Shown: positions 35,127 to 44,315 of the stretch, in pieces | How the letters are laid out: each line of letters begins with the position of its first letter | Position numbering within the stretch: the first letter of the stretch is position 1 | NCBI RefSeq assembly: GCF_000721075.1 | Contig: NZ_JOEQ01000019.1 | Span: forward strand, 1 to 64,000 | Direction of reading: 5' to 3' | Source: Streptosporangium amethystogenes | Lineage (GTDB): Bacteria; Actinomycetota; Actinomycetes; Streptosporangiales; Streptosporangiaceae | Length of the DNA stretch: 64,000 nucleotides | Program-made: the position numbers and the translations under genes | Notes under the pieces: generated by a model | The model's input: only the letters and a program-made list of their open reading frames with translations | What the model was told of the DNA's origin: nothing | Databases searched by the model: none

Positions 35127-35158
35127 ACGATAGTCGTTATCATTTGAGTATCTGTTCA
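35127..35158. promoter_or_regulatory. Candidate metal-regulator operators before the ArsR gene
   Basis: Two imperfect inverted repeats lie just upstream: 35127-35143 (ACGATAG-TCG-TTATCAT) and 35145-35158 (TGA-N8-TCA, with outer TGA/TCA). The second ends 11 bp before the ATG. ArsR/SmtB proteins bind such sites in their own promoter; the first also resembles a Zur-type box. Confidence 0.4.
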
Positions 35159-35169
35159 GGAGTTCGCCC

Positions 35170-35550
35170 ATGGAAGTCGTCGCCGGTCTGGACACGTGCG
35201 TGACCGTGGAGCCCGACAAGGCCAGGGTGGCGGCGACACGGGATCGCCTTGTCACCCCGAGCGAGGCGGCCCGGCTCGCCGACCTGTTCAGGCTGCTGGG
35301 CGACCAGACCCGCGCGCAGCTGCTGTACGCGCTGCTCGAAGCCGGTGAGCTGTGCGTCTGCGATCTCGCCGAGACCGTCGAGGTCAGCGACACCGCCGTG
35401 TCGCACGCCCTGAGGCTGCTGCGGACGGCGGGCATCGTGGCCGGCCGCCGGTCCGGCCGGATGATCTACTATCGCCTTGCCGACGCCCACGTCAGGATGC
35501 TCCTCGACCTCAGCCGCGAGCACCTCCGTCACGAGATCGTCGAGGGCTGA
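35170..35550 (+). CDS. ArsR/SmtB family metalloregulator
   Basis: 126 residues from ATG 35170 with AGGAG upstream. The winged-helix core runs from LADLFRLLGDQTRAQLLYAL through ELCVCDLAETVEVSDTAVSHALRLLRTAGIV to RSGRMIYYRL. The ELCVCDLA element places two Cys in helix alpha-3, the classical metal site of SmtB/CadC/CmtR-like sensors; the C-terminal HVRMLLDLSREHLRHE has His residues that could form an alpha-5 site. It probably senses a soft or divalent metal. No transporter for metals is next to it. Confidence 0.88.
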   Translation: MEVVAGLDTCVTVEPDKARVAATRDRLVTPSEAARLADLFRLLGDQTRAQLLYALLEAGELCVCDLAETVEVSDTAVSHALRLLRTAGIVAGRRSGRMIYYRLADAHVRMLLDLSREHLRHEIVEG

Positions 35551-35735
35551 GAGCCGCCGGTCCGGTTGTCGCCGGGGTTCGCCGTGCGGTTCACGGCAGG
35601 GTCGCGGGGCGCAGCGGGTTTCAGGGTCCGTCGTCGCGGCAGAGGAGCACATAAGATCTTTTTTCACGATCTACCGTGATCAGACTCGCCGGGCTGAACA
35701 CCGTCACCCGCACCGTGATCCTTTTGGAGGTATGC

Positions 35736-37085
35736 ATGCGTGGTACAACTCGCGTGTTCGCCATGGCCGCCGCCCTCGCCCTGGGGCTGACCGCCTGTGG
35801 CGCCGGCGGGGCGGCCGAAGGCGGGAAACCGGTCGAGCAGTCCGTTTCCAGGCCCACAAAGAAGCCCGCGGGGCCCGTCACCCTGAAGTACTGGACCTTC
35901 TCCCCGCCCGAGGCCGGGCTGAAGGCGGCGCTCGCCGCCTTCGAGGAGGCGAACCCCGGCATCACGGTCGACCTGCGCACCTTCGGTGAGGCCGACTACC
36001 GCAAGCGGCTGCCCAAGGCACTCGACGGTGACCAGGCAGACAGGGCACTCGACGTCGTCGGCATCCACATCCCGACCATGACCGGCGCGGTCAAGGACCG
36101 GCTCCAACCGGTCGCCGACTGGAAGGACAAGGTCGCCGGGGACCTGCTCGGGGAACTCGACCCGGCCGTGGTCAAGCAGACGGAACAGGCCGCCAAGGAC
36201 GGCACGCTCTACTCGGTCCCGATGGGATCCACCGCCGGCGCGGTCATGTACTACGACGCGGCTCTCCTGTCCGAGCTAAGGGAGTCATTCCCCACGACGG
36301 TCGCCGATCTCGAATCCATCGTCATGCGCGTCAGGAAGGAGATCCCCGACCTCCAGCCGATCGTCTTCTCCGGCGAGCCGCGCCGACAGGAGGAGCTGCT
36401 GTTCACCATCGCCGGCCAGACCCACCCGACCCTCTCCGACGACCTGCTGGCCGGCCGGAAGTCATGGAAGAGCGCCGAGATGGTCTCGGCCCTGACCGCC
36501 TATGAGTCGATGTTCGACAGGGGCATGCTGGCGAGGTCCACGCTGGCCCTCAGGGGCGACGGCCCGGCCGAACTCTTCCGCTCCGGCAAGGCGCTGTTCC
36601 TGGTGGACGGTTCAGGTCAGAGCTCGATGCTGTCCACGTCCTATCGCAAAACCGGCAGGGTCTCCGTCAAGAGGATCGGAGCCGGCCCCTTCCCCACTCT
36701 CCTGCCGGACGCCAGGCCGGCCGCCCGTAGCACGGCCGAGGTGGGCCTGGCCGTACCCAGGAATTCCAGGCACGTGGCCGAGGCGGCCACGCTGATCGAA
36801 TTCCTGACCGTGGGCGATGGCGTCTCCAGCTGGGCCGGGGATCTGACGATGGCCCCCGCGGCTACGGACTTCAAGGTGGAATCGTCGGTCTTCGCCACCC
36901 AGGAGGGGAAGGACGGCTACGCCGCGCTTCAGGAACTCATCCGGGGTGGCGGCTCGCTGAACGTCCCCGACGAGGTGTTCCTGGAGCGTGCGGAGGGTGA
37001 TGTGATCCTCGATGTCGCCCACGGCAGGCTCTCCCCGGAGAAGGCGGCGGACCGACTGCAGAAGGAGTGGTCACGCAGCCGGTGA
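35736..37085 (+). CDS. ABC transporter sugar-type substrate-binding lipoprotein
   Basis: 449 residues from ATG 35736 (GGAGG 5 nt upstream). The lipobox LTAC puts the lipid on Cys21. The mature protein opens with VTLKYWTFSPPEAG and has the usual family-1 extracellular solute-binding pattern (NPGITVDLRTF and ALFLVDGSGQSS). No permease or ATPase genes follow, so it may work with a transporter encoded elsewhere. The last 15 bp overlap the convergent AraC-type gene. Confidence 0.87.
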   Translation: MRGTTRVFAMAAALALGLTACGAGGAAEGGKPVEQSVSRPTKKPAGPVTLKYWTFSPPEAGLKAALAAFEEANPGITVDLRTFGEADYRKRLPKALDGDQADRALDVVGIHIPTMTGAVKDRLQPVADWKDKVAGDLLGELDPAVVKQTEQAAKDGTLYSVPMGSTAGAVMYYDAALLSELRESFPTTVADLESIVMRVRKEIPDLQPIVFSGEPRRQEELLFTIAGQTHPTLSDDLLAGRKSWKSAEMVSALTAYESMFDRGMLARSTLALRGDGPAELFRSGKALFLVDGSGQSSMLSTSYRKTGRVSVKRIGAGPFPTLLPDARPAARSTAEVGLAVPRNSRHVAEAATLIEFLTVGDGVSSWAGDLTMAPAATDFKVESSVFATQEGKDGYAALQELIRGGGSLNVPDEVFLERAEGDVILDVAHGRLSPEKAADRLQKEWSRSR

Positions 37086-38066
37086 CGGCTCCGGATCCGG
37101 TGCGGCCTCCACGGGCCGGAACGTGCGGCGGTACGCCAACGGTGAGACGCCGACGACCACCTGCAGGTGTTGGCGGAGCGAGGCCGCGGTGCCGAACCCG
37201 GCCCGCAGGGCGATGCCCTCCACCGGCAGGTCGCTGCTCTCCAGGAGCTGGCGGGCCAGCTCCACCCGCTGCAGGATGAGCCACTGCCCGGGGCTGAGGC
37301 CCACCTCGTCGCGGAAGCGCCGGGTGAAGGTACGGCGGCTCATCCGGGCGTGGGCGGCCAGTTCGCTGAGCGGGAGCGGCTTGTGCAGCCGGTCCAGCGC
37401 CCAGGCCCTGGTCGCCGCGGTCGTCGTGGCGGTCGGCGCGGGAATCGGGCGCTCGATGAACTGGGCCTGGCCGCCGTCGCGCCACGGCGGCACGACGCAT
37501 CGCCTGGCCACCCGGTTGGCCACCTCGGTGCCGTGGTCGCGCCGGACGATGTGCAGGCAGAGGTCGATCCCCGCGGCCACTCCGGCGGAGGTGAGAACGT
37601 CCCCGTCATCCACGAACAGTACGTCCGGGTTGACCCTGACCCGGGGGAACAGCTTCTGGAAGTGCTCGGTGTGGCTCCAGTGGGTGGTCGCGGGACGGCC
37701 GTCGAGCAGTCCGGCCGCCGCGAGCACGTAGGCGGCGGTGCAGATCGAGACCAGGCGGGTGCCCGGCCGGACGAGCGCGATCGCGTCGGCCATGGGCCTG
37801 GTGAGCCGTCCCTCGGTGGAGACGGGGCCGAGCGCGTGGGTGGCGGGGATCACCACGGTGTCCGCGGCTGCCAGTGCCTCGGCCCCGTGGTCCACCGCGA
37901 TCGAGAAGTCGGCGTCGGTACGTACCGGGGCGCCGTCGGCGGTGCAGGTGAGCACTTCGTAGAGCCGCTCGCCCTCGGGGCCCCTGGCGACACCGAAGAT
38001 GCGCGGCGGGATGCCCAGCTCGAAGGGGATCACACCGTCCATGGCGAACACGACGACCCTGTGCAT
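37071..38066 (-). CDS. GlxA-type AraC family regulator
   Basis: 331 residues. The N-terminal domain (about 1-190) is DJ-1/PfpI-like: VVVFAMDGVIPFELG, LVSICTAAYVLAAAGLLDG (with the nucleophile-elbow Cys) and RPATTHWSH. The C-terminal AraC helix-turn-helix pair follows, with LSELAAHARMSRRTFTRRFRDE and VEGIALRAGFGTAASLRQHL. Such regulators control catabolic genes; the target is unknown, with the binding lipoprotein gene as the convergent neighbour. Confidence 0.9.
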   Translation of the reverse strand: MHRVVVFAMDGVIPFELGIPPRIFGVARGPEGERLYEVLTCTADGAPVRTDADFSIAVDHGAEALAAADTVVIPATHALGPVSTEGRLTRPMADAIALVRPGTRLVSICTAAYVLAAAGLLDGRPATTHWSHTEHFQKLFPRVRVNPDVLFVDDGDVLTSAGVAAGIDLCLHIVRRDHGTEVANRVARRCVVPPWRDGGQAQFIERPIPAPTATTTAATRAWALDRLHKPLPLSELAAHARMSRRTFTRRFRDEVGLSPGQWLILQRVELARQLLESSDLPVEGIALRAGFGTAASLRQHLQVVVGVSPLAYRRTFRPVEAAPDPEPSPAA

Positions 38067-38128
38067 GGCCTGATTCTCACATATGGCGGATGTGGGTCAC
38101 CTTCACCGGCGCCGAGGTTCAAGGCACG

Positions 38129-39553
38129 TCAGGCGCCGGCGCACGAGTCGTGGGTCGCGTCGAACCCCTTCAGGCTCTCGTTGTCGTTGCGGGGAAGCGG
38201 CTTCAGGCCCTTCCAGTCGTCACCGATCGTCAGGATGAGCCTTCCCGTGGTCGCCCAGGAGACAGGCTTGGGGGTGGAGGTGATCAGGTCGCGGCTGAGG
38301 GTGGGCGCCTTGGCGGTGCCGTTCGGCGAGTAGGCGATCGTGGTCGCCGGGTACGGCTTGTGCGGAGCGTCGCCGATTCTGGCGACGTGGTAGCCCCGCT
38401 CCTCCAACTGGACCGCCACTCCGGTGGCCAGACCGGACCGCGTGGTTCCGTTGCGCACCTCTACCTGGATCTTCGATCGGGGCACCCTGGACTGGCCGCC
38501 CTTGACTCCGGAGCCGGCGATCGCCCGATCCGTCGCGACGATGCGGAACAGCTTGCCGCTCTGTGGCTCGACCCACTCCACCCGGCCCGGATGGACCAGC
38601 GAGTAGCGCCACGGGGTGGTGATGAAGTGGATCTGTCCGGCGGCGAGCCCCTCGGCGCTGGTGGCCAGGTCCTTCATGACGCCCGGGGTGAGGCCGGGGT
38701 CGGTGGTGACCGACTTCGTCGCCGCGTCCAGGAAGCCGAAGAGCCGGGCCGGGTCGGTGAGCGTCTCACCGCTCATGACCTTCTTGACCATGGAGGCGAT
38801 GAACATCTGCTGGCGCTGGATGCGCCCGATGTCCGATCCGTCGCCCAGGCTGTAGCGGGCCCGTACGTAGCCCAGGGCCTGCTCTCCTCCGAGGTTCTGG
38901 CGCCCGGCGGCCAGGTGGAGCAGGGCCTTCTTGTCGTCGATCGCCTCGGGTACGCAGATCTCCACGCCACCGACCGCGTCGACCATGTCCTTGAAACCGG
39001 TGAAGTCGACCTTCACGAAGTGGTCGATGTGGATGCCGGTGAGCGATTCGACGGTCTTCCAGGTGCAGGTGATGCCGCCGGAGTTGAACGACTCGTTGAT
39101 CATTCCCAGGTGTGGCTGTTGCCCTGGCAGCCCCTGCCGGGCCCGGCAGGCGGGGAGCTGGACCATCGAGTCGCGCGGGAAACTGATGACCATCGCGTTG
39201 TCCCGCTTCGGCGAGATGTGCGCGAGCATGATCGTGTCGGTCCGCTCGCCCGCCACCCGGCCGTACCTCGCATTCTTGCCGTTTCGCTGGTCCGAGCCGA
39301 CGATCAGGACGTTCATCGTACTGGTCGCCACCTTGACCGGTCGGCGTCCGAGGTCCTCCGCAGCGACCTCGACGTGCTTGACGTTGCCGGTCAGCTTGAC
39401 GTACGCGCCGGCCACGGTCCCGCCCGCCACGAGCACCACGGCGGTGATGGCGGCCACCAGCCACCACAGCCACCTGCGACCAGGGCGGAACGAGCGCCGG
39501 CCAGGCGGAGCCGGCGGCGGCTCGGGGAACGCGCCGGTCACTTCGTTGCTCAC
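38129..39553 (-). CDS. LCP family protein with LytR C-terminal domain
   Basis: 474 residues from GTG 39553 (GGGAG 5 nt upstream). One N-terminal helix (WWLVAAITAVVLVAGGTVAG), then the LCP domain with NVLIVGSDQRNG, ERTDTIMLAHISP and ISFPRDSMV, and later RARYSLGDGSDIGRIQRQQMF, all conserved. The C-terminal LytR_C domain (IQVEVRNGTTRSGLA) is also present. It probably joins wall glycopolymers to peptidoglycan. This is the second LCP gene of the window, of the common type. Confidence 0.92.
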   Translation of the reverse strand: MSNEVTGAFPEPPPAPPGRRSFRPGRRWLWWLVAAITAVVLVAGGTVAGAYVKLTGNVKHVEVAAEDLGRRPVKVATSTMNVLIVGSDQRNGKNARYGRVAGERTDTIMLAHISPKRDNAMVISFPRDSMVQLPACRARQGLPGQQPHLGMINESFNSGGITCTWKTVESLTGIHIDHFVKVDFTGFKDMVDAVGGVEICVPEAIDDKKALLHLAAGRQNLGGEQALGYVRARYSLGDGSDIGRIQRQQMFIASMVKKVMSGETLTDPARLFGFLDAATKSVTTDPGLTPGVMKDLATSAEGLAAGQIHFITTPWRYSLVHPGRVEWVEPQSGKLFRIVATDRAIAGSGVKGGQSRVPRSKIQVEVRNGTTRSGLATGVAVQLEERGYHVARIGDAPHKPYPATTIAYSPNGTAKAPTLSRDLITSTPKPVSWATTGRLILTIGDDWKGLKPLPRNDNESLKGFDATHDSCAGA

Positions 39554-39682
39554 GTGACTCCCGGGGGGGGAAGGGCCACGGCGTGCGCCCGTGACCGAGG
39601 AGCCGTATTCCGGCCGTCGCCGAGTGTACTGATCTTCCGGGGCGGCGAGATCCTTTACGCGGCATATCCTGTATAGGGGCGC

Positions 39683-40216
39683 ATGTCCTGTTACCATCCG
39701 CCGGTGATTATCCGTGACGGGCACCTCGGCGACGTACCGGCTGTCCTGGCGATGTTCGACAGCGCGGTGGCGTGGCTGACCTCCCAGGGGCGCACCGGCC
39801 AGTGGGGCAGCGAACCGTTCTCGACCAACGCGGCCCGCGTGGCGACTGTCACCTCATGGGCGATGTCCGGCGGGATGCGTGTCGCCGAGTTCGGCGGCCG
39901 ACCCGCGGGATGCCTGGTCGTGGGGTCCGCGATGCCCTACGTCACCCCCGCCTCCGAGCCCGAGTTGTACGTTCAGGGGCTGGTCATCGACCAGCGGTTC
40001 CACGGTCGCGGGGTCGGCTCGGCCCTGCTGGAGCGTGCCAGGGCCGAGGCCGTCGAGTGGGGGGTCGCGCTGCTGCGGGTGGACTGCTACGGCGGCGACG
40101 ACGGCCGCCTGGTGGCGTACTACGAGAGCCAGGGATTCACCAGGACCGAGAGTTTCAGGGTCGGCGACTGGCCCGGCCAGATCCTGGAGATGAGGCTTCC
40201 CTCCGCGAGGGACTGA
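39683..40216 (+). CDS. GNAT family N-acetyltransferase
   Basis: 177 residues from ATG 39683; GTG 39704 is an alternative start. The fold is visible as VIIRDGHLGDV, LYVQGLVIDQRF and the acetyl-CoA loop FHGRGVGSALLERARAEA (G-R-G-V-G). The end, AYYESQGFTRTESF, is a typical C-terminal strand. The ABC exporter gene follows after 111 bp. The substrate is unknown. Confidence 0.85.
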   Translation: MSCYHPPVIIRDGHLGDVPAVLAMFDSAVAWLTSQGRTGQWGSEPFSTNAARVATVTSWAMSGGMRVAEFGGRPAGCLVVGSAMPYVTPASEPELYVQGLVIDQRFHGRGVGSALLERARAEAVEWGVALLRVDCYGGDDGRLVAYYESQGFTRTESFRVGDWPGQILEMRLPSARD

Positions 40217-40327
40217 ACGGCCCGCGACAGGCGGGGCGGTCCGGTGGCGGCACGCGCGGGCATGTCACACGGGCGAAATTTCGGTACGAGAGGATTGACT
40301 GGAGATCTACCATTTTTTGGGGGATTT

Positions 40328-42079
40328 GTGGTTGGCGCTCTCGATCACCGTTACCGCGGTGAGCACCCAACGCGTACGCTCGCCTATCTCTTCCGGGAGG
40401 ACCGCCTCAGTCTGCTCGTGGCGGTCTTCGCCTTCCTCTTCAAGCACAGTCCCACCTGGCTGCTGCCACTGATCACGGCCAATGTCGTCGACATCGTGGT
40501 CGGTCACGGTCCGATCGCGCACCTGTGGGTCAACGCGGGCGTGCTGCTCGTCCTGCTGCTCCTCAACTATCCCCTCCACCTGCTCTACGTGCGCTGCCTG
40601 CACGGAGCCATCCGCCGGATGGGGACGAACCTGCGTTCCGCGCTATGCCGCCGTATGCAGCAGCTCTCCATCGGCTACCACTCACGGGTCAGCGCCGCCG
40701 TACTCCAGACCAAGGTCATCCGGGACGTCGAGAGCGTGGAGCAGACCAGCCAGCAGGCGGCGGACATGGGCCTGTCCGCGCTCACCATGCTGGCCGGGGG
40801 CCTGGTGGTGATCGCCGTGCGGGTGCCCGCCGCGATGCCGGTCTTCCTGGTGGTCGTACCCACCGCCGCGCTGCTCGTGATGCGGATGCGCACCCGGCTG
40901 CGCGACGACAACGAGAGCTTCCGCCGCGAGGTCGAGCAGCTGTCCACCCGGGTCAGCGAGATGACCACGCTCATCCCGATCACCCGCGCGCACGGACTGG
41001 AACAGGACGCCCTGCACCGCGTCGACGGCACGCTGACCAAGGTGCTGCGCAAGGGGCTCCGGCTCGACCTGCTCAACGGCAGCTTCGGCGCGCTGGCCTG
41101 GATCCTGCTCAACACGCTCGGTGTCGTCTTCCTCGCCGGCTCCGCGCTCGTCGCCTACTACCAGGTCATCCCCATCACCGCGGGCGACGTGGTCATGCTC
41201 ACCACCTTCTTCGCCACCCTCACCTCCGCCGTCACCTCCCTGCTCAGCCTCACCCCGGTGATCAGCAAGGGGCTGGCCTCCGTACGGTCCATCGGTGAGG
41301 TGCTCCAAGCGCCCGACCTGGAGCACAACGCGGGCAAGGAGCAGGTCGCCTCCGTCGGCGGCGAGATCGAGTTCCGCGACGTCGGGTTCTCCTACGGCGA
41401 GGACAGCGCGGTCACCGGGTTCAACCTCACGGTGGCCCCCGGAGAGACGATCGCGCTGGTCGGCCCCTCGGGAGCGGGTAAGTCGACGGTGCTCAACCTC
41501 GTCATCGGCTTCGTGCGTCCCACCTCCGGCCGGATCCTGCTGGACGGGCGTGACATGGAGACGCTGGACCTGCGGACCTACCGCAGGTTCCTGTCCGTCG
41601 TGCCGCAGGAGTCGATCCTGTTCGAGGGCAGTATCAGGGAGAACGTCACCTACGGCATGGCCGACGTCCCCTCCGACCGGGTGCGGCAGGCGCTCCAGGA
41701 CGCCAACGCGCTGGAGTTCATCGACCGACTCCCCGCCGGCCTCGACACGGTCGTCGGAGAGCGGGGCGCCCGTCTGTCGGGCGGCCAGCGCCAGCGGCTG
41801 GCCATCGCCCGCGCCCTGATCCGCGACCCACGCGTGCTGATCCTGGACGAGGCCACCTCCGCCCTGGACACCCGCTCGGAGGCGCTCATCCAGGAGGCGT
41901 TGACCCGCCTGGTCGCCGGGCGCACGGTCCTTGTCGTCGCTCATCGGCTGTCGACCATCCGCGGCGCCGACCGCATCGTGGTCATGCGCGAAGGCGGGAT
42001 CCAGGAGACGGGCACCCACGACGAACTGATGCGGTTGCGCGGCGCCTACGCCGGACTGCGGGGCGCCCAGCTCGCCTGA
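40328..42079 (+). CDS. ABC exporter half-transporter
   Basis: 583 residues from GTG 40328, chosen for GGGGGA 5-6 nt upstream; the frame is open earlier. Six helices in the N-terminal membrane domain are followed by the ATPase: Walker A GPSGAGKST (379-387), Q-loop VVPQESILFEG, signature LSGGQRQR and Walker B VLILDEATSALD, then the His-loop VVAHRLSTI. One gene encodes one half, so it acts as a homodimer. A lipid or drug exporter is likely. A strong hairpin follows the stop. Confidence 0.92.
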   Translation: MVGALDHRYRGEHPTRTLAYLFREDRLSLLVAVFAFLFKHSPTWLLPLITANVVDIVVGHGPIAHLWVNAGVLLVLLLLNYPLHLLYVRCLHGAIRRMGTNLRSALCRRMQQLSIGYHSRVSAAVLQTKVIRDVESVEQTSQQAADMGLSALTMLAGGLVVIAVRVPAAMPVFLVVVPTAALLVMRMRTRLRDDNESFRREVEQLSTRVSEMTTLIPITRAHGLEQDALHRVDGTLTKVLRKGLRLDLLNGSFGALAWILLNTLGVVFLAGSALVAYYQVIPITAGDVVMLTTFFATLTSAVTSLLSLTPVISKGLASVRSIGEVLQAPDLEHNAGKEQVASVGGEIEFRDVGFSYGEDSAVTGFNLTVAPGETIALVGPSGAGKSTVLNLVIGFVRPTSGRILLDGRDMETLDLRTYRRFLSVVPQESILFEGSIRENVTYGMADVPSDRVRQALQDANALEFIDRLPAGLDTVVGERGARLSGGQRQRLAIARALIRDPRVLILDEATSALDTRSEALIQEALTRLVAGRTVLVVAHRLSTIRGADRIVVMREGGIQETGTHDELMRLRGAYAGLRGAQLA

Positions 42080-42143
42080 GCACCTTCCGGCCGCCCGTTT
42101 CCCAGGGAACGGCCGGTCCCGGAGCGGACCGTCCGGGAACGTG

Positions 42144-42177
42144 AGGAGGGTGCGGGACGCGTGTCCCGCACCCTCCT
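42144..42177. terminator. Perfect 15-bp hairpin between convergent genes
   Basis: AGGAGGGTGCGGGAC (42144-42158) pairs exactly with GTCCCGCACCCTCCT (42163-42177) around a GCGT loop. It lies between the ABC exporter and the GH16 gene and can terminate both. No T tract. Confidence 0.7.
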
Positions 42178-42194
42178 GCCCTACCAAGGTGAGG

Positions 42195-42977
42195 TCAGCC
42201 CGCGACGCCCGTCCCGGACGGGTAGATGCGGAGCCAGTCCACCTCCATCCACGCCTCTCCCGAACTGCCCTGGCCCGGGAACCAGTCCAGCTGCAGACAG
42301 ACCGACATCGAACTGCGGGTGGCGTTGCCGGAGCGGAACCACTCCTGCCCGTCGATGTAGCCGACGACGCTGTTGGAGGTGATCTCCACTGCGTAGGTGT
42401 GCCAGGTGGTCATGTCGATGTTGGCGTGGGCCTGCTCCTGTCCCTGTGGGGTGTGCAGGAAGAAGTTCGGCCGCTGCCTGTTCGGGTCGTCGATGACCTC
42501 CAGGAAGTCCACCTCCTCGCCGGTGGAGCTCTGCACATTGCCGCCGCCGTCCTTCGGCCACAGCAGGGCGACGGGATGGTACGACCCGGCGCCCGGGTAC
42601 AGGCGGATGCGGGTCTCCCAGCGCCCGTAGGCCTGGTCGTGACGGGAGGCCAGCCCGGCCGTGGTCCCGTCCTCACGGCCGTACAGGTAGAGCGCCCCGT
42701 TGCCGAGGTAGAGCTGCTGCGGAGAGCGGCGACCGTTACCCGCGTGCCCGGCCGAGTCGTAGAACACCCAGTCGGACTCGTTGAGGTAGTCGTCGAACTC
42801 CGCGCACCAGGACGGCGTGCCCCAGTTGAGGGCTTGCGCGGCGCTGGCCTCGCCGGTTGTGGCGGGGGCGCAGGGCGCCGCGGAGACCACCTCTCCCTGG
42901 GCCGCGCTGAGGGTGCTAACCGCCAGCGCGGCCACCATGCTGAGTACGGCCACCCGCACGTGGGATCTGGTGATCAT
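42195..42977 (-). CDS. Secreted GH16-like glucanase
   Basis: 260 residues with a signal peptide (VAVLSMVAALAVSTLSAAQG). The catalytic motif of glycoside hydrolase family 16, E-x-D-x-x-E, is seen as EEVDFLE: Glu155 nucleophile, Asp157 and Glu160 acid/base. SRHDQAYGRWETRIRLYPGAG and MTTWHTYAVEITSN are typical beta-jellyroll strands. Only three bases separate it from the preceding proline-rich gene, and its GGAGGAG ribosome site lies within that gene, so it is the last gene of the seven-gene operon. It probably cleaves a beta-glucan; why it is here is unclear. Confidence 0.87.
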   Translation of the reverse strand: MITRSHVRVAVLSMVAALAVSTLSAAQGEVVSAAPCAPATTGEASAAQALNWGTPSWCAEFDDYLNESDWVFYDSAGHAGNGRRSPQQLYLGNGALYLYGREDGTTAGLASRHDQAYGRWETRIRLYPGAGSYHPVALLWPKDGGGNVQSSTGEEVDFLEVIDDPNRQRPNFFLHTPQGQEQAHANIDMTTWHTYAVEITSNSVVGYIDGQEWFRSGNATRSSMSVCLQLDWFPGQGSSGEAWMEVDWLRIYPSGTGVAG

Positions 42978-42980
42978 TGC

Positions 42981-44297
42981 TTACTCCTCCCAGGATCTGG
43001 CGCAGAGCTTGGAGGGACTGAAGCTCCAGCAGCCGACGGCCGTCGGGCTGGGGGCCGCCACCCTCATCGGGCTGAACAGTGGTTGGGCGGACTGGGGCGG
43101 CGGTGCGAACACCCAGCGGGGCGCGTTCGACACCGACGGCTTCTGCTTCGAGGCCGGCAGGGCGTCAGGAGACTCGGCGGTACGGCTCCGCCAGGGCGCG
43201 AGGCTCCAGCACGAGGCGATGTCGGCGGGGTCGCACACCTCCGAGGAGGAGCGCTTGAACGAGGGCGGCGGCACGACGGTCCGCGGGGAGGAGTCCACCG
43301 CCTGGGGCTGGTTGTCACGGACCCACTCGCTCAGCAGGGTGGGCTCGTAGACGCCGGTCTGCGCGGGGGCGGGCTGTGGCGTGTGCGACGGCCGGCTCGG
43401 CGCGCTGGTGCGCGGTGGCGTGGTGGGGATGGTGGGCTGACTCGCCGAGGGCTTCGGCGTCGCCTTCGGCGGGATCGACGTCGGCTTGGGGAGTGTCGGC
43501 TTCGGGGGTGTCGGCTTTGGGAGCGTTGGCTTCGGGGGTGTCGGCTTCGGGGGACTGGGTGTGCTGGCCGGTGCCGTGGTGGCCGGCGGGGTCGCGGCCG
43601 GGCTGGTGGCCGTCCCGCTCGGCTTCGGTGCGGGGGTGCCGGAGGGTGCCGGCGTCGCGGACGGCGGCTTGGTGTCCCCGGGAGGCCTGGTGGGCTGCGT
43701 GCTCTTCGGTGGCGTCTGGGTGGGCTTCGGGGCCGTCGTCGGCTCGGTGGTGCGCCCGGTGGTGTTCGCGGGGGGTTCCTCGGCCGGACGCGTCCTGGAG
43801 GGCGCCGGGTCCGTCGATGCGGTGGTCCTGGTCCGTGCGGGTTGCCGAGCCGCCGTGGTCTCCTCGGTGGGGACCTCCTCCTGCGGGGCGGGCGCGGCGT
43901 TCCTCGTACCGGGGCTGTTACGGGAGACCGGCGCGGTCTCCTCGGTCTCGACGGTGGAACTCCTGGGCTCCTCCGTCGGCTTCTCCTCGGTGGTGCGGGA
44001 TTGTCTCGTCTGGGTGGGTGGGGAGCTCTCCCGCTGGGCCACGGGGGCCTCGGTGGTGCGGGACTGTCTCGTCTGGGTGGGCGGGGAGCTCTCCTTCTGG
44101 TCGGAGGGGATCACGATCTCGGAGACGGTCTCCTGCTGGGGACGCGCCTCCTGGATCGGGCCTGAGGTGGTGCTCACGCCGGGATCCGCCACGGCGGCCC
44201 ACGGCTGGGCGATGATCGCGCTTGTCGTCGCGGATACCGCGGCCAGCAGGAGGCCGGAGAGTAAGCTGACTCGCCGGGACGAGCTACGTGGGGGCAT
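42981..44297 (-). CDS. Exported proline/threonine-rich repeat protein
   Basis: 438 residues. The signal peptide (SLLSGLLLAAVSATTSAIIA) is followed by low-complexity sequence: two 21-residue repeats beginning ESSPPTQTRQS (about 69-110), an Arg/Thr/Glu segment, a Pro/Thr region with K-P-T-P-P and K-P-T-L-P units, and finally a folded-looking C-terminus of about 110 residues with four Cys (EVCDPADIASCWS, VGCWSF and SKLCARS). The last part may be the functional domain. No known domain name applies. Confidence 0.78.
   Translation of the reverse strand: MPPRSSSRRVSLLSGLLLAAVSATTSAIIAQPWAAVADPGVSTTSGPIQEARPQQETVSEIVIPSDQKESSPPTQTRQSRTTEAPVAQRESSPPTQTRQSRTTEEKPTEEPRSSTVETEETAPVSRNSPGTRNAAPAPQEEVPTEETTAARQPARTRTTASTDPAPSRTRPAEEPPANTTGRTTEPTTAPKPTQTPPKSTQPTRPPGDTKPPSATPAPSGTPAPKPSGTATSPAATPPATTAPASTPSPPKPTPPKPTLPKPTPPKPTLPKPTSIPPKATPKPSASQPTIPTTPPRTSAPSRPSHTPQPAPAQTGVYEPTLLSEWVRDNQPQAVDSSPRTVVPPPSFKRSSSEVCDPADIASCWSLAPWRSRTAESPDALPASKQKPSVSNAPRWVFAPPPQSAQPLFSPMRVAAPSPTAVGCWSFSPSKLCARSWEE
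43491..43555 (-). repeat. 15-bp tandem repeats (KPTPP/KPTLP)
   Basis: About four units of 15 bp encode alternating K-P-T-P-P and K-P-T-L-P. They are almost exact in DNA, a sign of recent tandem expansion. Confidence 0.7.
43986..44111 (-). repeat. 63-bp tandem repeat
   Basis: Two near-identical copies begin at 43986 and 44049; the shared block (CTCGGTGGTGCGGGA and onward) differs by about two bases over 45. Each encodes 21 residues starting ESSPPTQTRQS. Confidence 0.8.
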
Positions 44298-44315
44298 TGA
44301 TGGCTCTTCCTGGAT

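Noticed and set aside
42981..44297. Sortase motif in the proline-rich protein
   Set aside because: No LPxTG-like motif followed by a helix at the C-terminus.
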